Source: Erythrocercus mccallii
Lineage: Eukaryota > Chordata > Aves > Passeriformes > Dicruridae
Direction of reading: 5' to 3'
Assembly (NCBI GenBank): GCA_013397435.1
Contig: VZRG01000441.1
Span: 129,477-193,476, forward strand
DNA length: 64,000 bases
Shown here piece by piece: positions 59,760-64,000 of this stretch. Below the pieces are notes generated by a model, which was not told the origin of the DNA, did no database searches, and was given only the letters and a program-made list of their open reading frames with translations. The position numbers were made by a program, and so were the translations under genes. How positions within the stretch are numbered: position 1 is the stretch's first letter; every line of letters starts with the position of its first letter.

Positions 59760-61870
59760 CCATCTACTCAAGAGGTGGGGAAAGGGAGCTGCCATTGAAG
59801 ACCGGGTCAAAGAAGTTTTTGATTACCTCAGATTTCTACTCATCCATGGTTACCAGTTTTCCAGCACTGTTTATCAGGGGGTTACACCCTCTTTGACCTT
59901 CTTTTTCTGGTTAACACATGTGTTAAAGCCCTTCCTGTTATTCTTGCATCCCTTCCAAGGTTCAATTCCAGCTTTGCCTTGCTCTTCCCAGGTCACCTGA
60001 CAGTCCTATCTTCAACTGTCTGTATATTGGCTTCTTGCCCTTTAGTATTACTATCCGGTCCCACTCAGCCAGACTGCTCTGCTACTTTTCCAGCAGATAT
60101 CAAGGTGGTTGAAGCCCCCAAGGACAAGAGCCTGTGAGTGCAAGGGTTCCTGTAGCTGAAGCAATAAGGCTTTGTCAATAGGCTCTCCTTGATCAGGGAG
60201 CCTGTAGTAGTAACCAACCACTTGCTTTCTTTTGTTGCCTCAGTGTCTGATTTTTACCCACAGGCTTTTGATCTGCTCATGGCTGTTCTTCAGAGATAAC
60301 TCTTCACACACAATCTGCCTTTCCTCCTCCCATCTCTTCTGAACAGCCTGTAGCCATCGATGGTCACAGTCCACTCATGGGATTCGTCCCACCACATTTC
60401 AGTAATGGCAACACAGTCATAGCTTTCTAGCAGCAAAATGGTTTCTAACTCCTCCTGTTTGTTGCTCGTGCTGTGTGATTTGATGCAAAGGCACCCTCAG
60501 CTGGGCTGTCAGCTGTGTCACCTCCCTAGGGAACACACTCTTAACTCCTTAGAAATAATTCTCTGGTGGTATCCCTTTTGGCTTACCTTAGGAGTCCCCG
60601 GCTCATCTTCGTAAGATTGCATGCGCTCCAACATGGCTGGCACATTTTAGAGTCCGTATAAGACGCACTTCAGCGGGGCTACTGATTTCACCTCCAACAC
60701 TGGCAAGCTGCACCCAGGCTCATCTCTGCCAAGCCAGGTCTTATCCCTTTCCTCCTTCAAACGTAATTTTAAGCCTTCTCAATCATCCCTGCCAACTCAT
60801 GGACTTTTAGACAGGCAAACCCCATTTGTCTCCAGCAGGCCTGGTGCCATATAAATTGCCCCATGATTGAAAAAGCCAAAACTCCACTGATGGCCTTTAA
60901 GCCACATATCGATCAGGTGGGTTCTCCTGTTCCTTTCAGCACTCCCTCCTGCTACCAAAGGAATTGACAAAAATACCACCTGTGCTCCTGTTCCTTCAAT
61001 CTGTTGCCCTAGTACCCTGAAGTTCTTTTTGACTGCCGTAAGACTTCTCTCATCAACCTTGTAACTGCCAACTTGCACAACAACTGGAAGTGGGTAATAA
61101 TCAGAGGGCTCAGTTAATCCAGGGAGTCTCCTGATAGCATCTTTTACCCAGGTCCCAAGGAGGCAGCAGACTTGCCTGTGGAATGCATCCAGCTGGCATA
61201 TGGTGCCCTCAGTTTCCCTGCAAAGGGAGTCACCTACAATCACCCTTCTTTCTTTCCTAACACCCAAAGTTGTGATCCATCTGGCTGACTTACGTGTTCT
61301 GGACAAGCTCCAAGATAGAACTTCATCTCCACCATTACCTGCCTGACCCTGATACTGCAGAGCCTCATACATACTCTGCATGGCACTTGGAAAAGAAAGG
61401 GAGGCCAGGGGGAATTGCCCCATCCCCCTGGGCAGGAACCTGTTTCCATTCACCCTCACCTTTTAGGTCCCTCCTTCTGCCTGATGGTGAGAGGGTGAGG
61501 GTTCCTCTGACTCTTGCGAAGCTTCCATCCCTGCATTTCTCTCAGGGACTGAAGGATATGACTCTACCTGTCTGTTTTCTCTCCCGCTCCCTGACACTCC
61601 TCAGCCCTTTCCCCTCCTCTTCAGAATGAAACAAACCAGAACAAATTCTTTCATTCAGCTCAAAGGCATGTATAGAAGCTATTATGAGTTGCAGAACAGG
61701 CCAGGTATCTCCACCTACTGCTGCTGGAGAAGTAGAAGAACACAATTTAAAGAAGAGAACCTGCACTCCACTGTGTAAGTGGCCCAAACTGTCACAGGGT
61801 ATCAACTGAAAAACCTCGACACTGCAATTCTTGGCTCTTTTGCTTCCCAGAGAAGTTTTTCCCAAATGCC
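59760..61870 (-). mobile_element. CR1 LINE, internally deleted, with ORF1 and ORF2 remnants
   Basis: A longer CR1 copy in minus orientation. From high to low coordinates it shows a 5' ORF1 linker, the ORF1 SGNH-type domain, an ORF1-ORF2 spacer, an ORF2 endonuclease remnant around 60478-60060 (NKQEELE, VAITEMWWDESHEW, then a stop) and, after a deletion, the KGF..VNQKKKVKEGV segment that precedes the reverse transcriptase. Stops and frame breaks show it is dead. Confidence 0.85.
60797..61459 (-). pseudogene. CR1 ORF1 remnant, SGNH-hydrolase-like domain
   Basis: A 220-codon open frame within the CR1 copy. It keeps the block I motif RRVIVGDSLCRETEG with the GDS nucleophile motif, then the conserved VCCLLGTWVKDAIRRLPGL and PSDYYPLPVVVQVGS stretches, and ends after TNGVCLSKSP. 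In the family consensus the last motif is typically G-V-H-L-S; here the catalytic His is Cys. In CR1 elements ORF1 is an RNA-associated protein with an esterase-like domain. This copy is a relic, probably not expressed as a protein. Confidence 0.8.
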
Positions 61871-62957
61871 AAGCAGGCCTTCACATCCAACCAAGGCTGG
61901 CATTAGAGAAGCTCTGAGGAGAGAGACCACTTCTCACAGCTCCTCAACTGAACATTCTGCACACCAGGTTTTGATCTGGTTGGCACTAATTACTTTGACA
62001 GAAAGAATAGTCTGGTACTCTGCTATGTCCCCATTTCAAGTCAAAAAAACAAGATACCCTGAAGGCTGAGATGAGTTGTAAATGTGCCTCTGCTTTACGA
62101 TAAGCAGACAAAAACCATCCCTTGGATGGCATATGGCTGTTTCAAATGGGAGCGTGGGGGAACATTGCAACACCTTGAAGCCAACTTTTAAAATAAAGTC
62201 CACAATGATCAGTGAGTCAGAAGCAAAGTCACTTTTTAAGACATGCAAATGAAAGCAAAGTTTTTCAAATGCCAAATTTAAAAAAGCACACTTTTTCTAA
62301 CAGTATGTAAAATTAGTTGAATACAGAAACCCCCAGAAGAGTAACACAAGAAGCTGTAGTAGCAAGTGCCAGGAAATACCGAAAAGTAGCAAAAAGCATC
62401 AGTTTTGTCAGCTTTTAGTAAGTTTTTAAGAAGCAAATGTCAAATAAGTGCAGTCACTCATATCCTCGTCCTAACAGTTCTCATACGCTTGAGAGTCATT
62501 AAAGAGGTAAAAGAGAGACAAGATCTGAAGGAATAAGTGACATCTTTTATTAAGCTAACTGGTCCTGTTTAATGCACACACAAAACAAAAGCACACAACA
62601 AGGGGACAGGTTTTATGCACATAACGGCTTCCTAAAGTACACAAAGAGCTGCTGCTTTTGAGTTTTAGCATCTTCATTTGTCTGTCAAGTTATAGTTGAG
62701 ATTGTACGTTTCAAAAAAACTAGTAAGAGACAAGGTTTTGCTTAGGACAAGGGCATGTACAGGGTAGCCTCCTGCAGAATTAGGACAGTACTACAATGGT
62801 ATATGCATCATTTTGACTGCCCAGCCTTTGATTCATAACATTGAACTGATTACAAACAAATAGCTAATAAAACAAACCAAAACTTTTAGCTTTGAATTTA
62901 TAGTTATAAAAGTAGAGAGTGTGAGAATGAGAGCTAACAGAGACTGGCAGTGCCAGC

Positions 62958-62977
62958 TGTTGAACAGCTGTTCAACA
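62958..62977. repeat. 20-base perfect palindrome
   Basis: TGTTGAACAGCTGTTCAACA equals its own reverse complement, with a central CAGCTG E-box. It could be a dimeric transcription-factor site or a hairpin. Confidence 0.7.
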
Positions 62978-63970
62978 ACCTAAAAGAAAGGAGCTGCAGG
63001 TTCTTTCCCATATATAATAATCTCATAGCTTCCACTAGTCAAATACAAATATACTTATTAGTCAACAAATTTACATTTATATCCCCAAGAATTTAAGGGC
63101 AGTGGAAAGCGAATTCCTGAAACATGATTTTTTTCAGGCCAGAAGTTGATTTATCCTTAAACAGCTATGCTGAGAAAATTCATACTGTATTTGCTCTATG
63201 AAAGCTGCTCTTCTCCGCTACTATCAGAAATGCTTTTTCACAGACACCAAGCTAGTTTTGATACTTTCTGGAATTCAAATTCACCTTTCAAAATAAAGTA
63301 GTAAACTTGCTTTGTATACAGGAACTTACGTTTAAGCATTACCACTAAAAAACCATGCAACAATTAGTAATTATAATTTAAATTCTCTGTAACTCATTAG
63401 TCTAAACATGGAATACACTGCCACTTACAACCTAGTGGTCTTATTATATCATATCTCATCCTAGCGCTCCAAATACAACTACAGATATATATATAGACAG
63501 ACAGATATAAGCAACTTGCCAGTTTGAATAAAAAAGTTGGAAAATTAGCTATAACTTTATCTCTTGCAAGGATTATCTTCTACCATTCTAACAGCTGTAT
63601 CAGCTATAGTCATGACTAGCAGCATGCTTCCTGTGCCCCAAATAAGACTTACAGAGATGAAAACAGTATGCAAATCTTTTAATTGGCCTAATGCAATGGA
63701 TAATCCACTCCTACAGCACTGGGACACCAGTCAAACAATTGATGAGTTTAAAAAAAGTTTGATCTGTGATTATCTGTTCCCTGCCGCCTGACCATTGTCA
63801 ACATCAGATCATTTAAAGCAGAGAAAGGATGCTAACCTATTCAAATGTATGATCAGATGCAGCAATCTTCCTAACAGAGCATCATCTACCACTTCTGTAA
63901 GTAGGTTCATTTTTAAAAGCATTCTGGTGTTGCTTGCTCACAGACATTAGGCAAGTATTCTTTTGCAGTG

Positions 63971-63984
63971 GTGTCATCTAGTGG
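63971..63984 (-). promoter_or_regulatory. CTCF-like motif
   Basis: On minus, CCACTAGATGACAC differs from the CTCF core consensus (CCASYAGRKGGCRS) at one position. It lies at the right edge of the window. Confidence 0.35.
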
Positions 63985-64000
63985 TCAAATTCAACAAAAA

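Larger units (their letters stand above)
55692..64000 (-). other. BAZ1A: BAZ1A upstream intron (partial)
   Basis: Sequence upstream of the first exon found. I searched it for exons encoding the WAC domain and saw none, so I treat all 8.3 kb as intron continuing past the right edge. Its contents are an A-rich repeat, a small CpG island, a CR1 copy and a palindrome. From about 62000 to 64000 it is otherwise unique AT-rich DNA. A TTTTATTAAGCTAACTGGTC segment near 62536 looks repeat-like but I cannot assign it. Confidence 0.75.

Noticed and set aside
61542..61865. 107-codon minus-strand frame as a separate gene
   Set aside because: It is contiguous with the CR1 ORF1 region and reads like its N-terminal linker, so it belongs to the retrotransposon.
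1..64000. CRISPR arrays, tRNA or rRNA genes, bacterial operons
   Set aside because: None seen; spliced exons, CR1 elements and CpG islands show this is vertebrate nuclear DNA.

Overview
The window looks like a piece of a bird genome, or less likely another sauropsid. It has spliced vertebrate genes with GT-AG introns, AT-rich introns, sharply bounded CpG islands, and several CR1 (chicken repeat 1) LINE copies as the only clear interspersed repeats. There are no bacterial operons, CRISPR arrays or recognisable tRNA/rRNA genes.

One protein gene dominates: BAZ1A (ACF1), the large non-catalytic subunit of the ACF and CHRAC chromatin-remodelling complexes. It lies on the minus strand. I could trace 24 consecutive coding exons from about 55.69 kb down to the stop codon at 12.11 kb. 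All exon-exon phases close. The joined reading frame is 1428 codons plus stop and matches human BAZ1A from about residue 131 to the C-terminus. It covers the acidic/linker region, the coiled coil, the DDT domain, the WHIM motifs, the PHD finger and the bromodomain. The first ~130 residues (the WAC domain), the start codon and the promoter were not found and must lie beyond position 64000. One intron uses a GC-AG donor; the other 22 internal introns are GT-AG.

Layout: 1-11.3 kb is intergenic, with two CpG islands (1-560 and ~3490-4070) and a CR1 tail. By vertebrate gene order the left island may be the promoter of CFL2, but no CFL2 coding sequence is visible. 11.3-12.1 kb is the BAZ1A 3'UTR with candidate poly(A) signals. 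12.1-55.7 kb is the BAZ1A exon array, whose introns hold CR1 fragments, a candidate solo LTR, microsatellites and A/C- or G/T-rich tracts. 55.7-64 kb is part of a long 5' intron. It holds a small intronic CpG island with a CTCF-like site and a decayed CR1 copy with ORF1 (SGNH-like domain) and ORF2 remnants.

I found no convincing new biological system. The observations most worth checking are the GC-AG intron, which stays open if retained, the intronic CpG island as a possible internal promoter, the unexplained coding-like ORF in the 6.5-kb intron, and the strong plus-strand splice donor inside the 3.5-kb CpG island.
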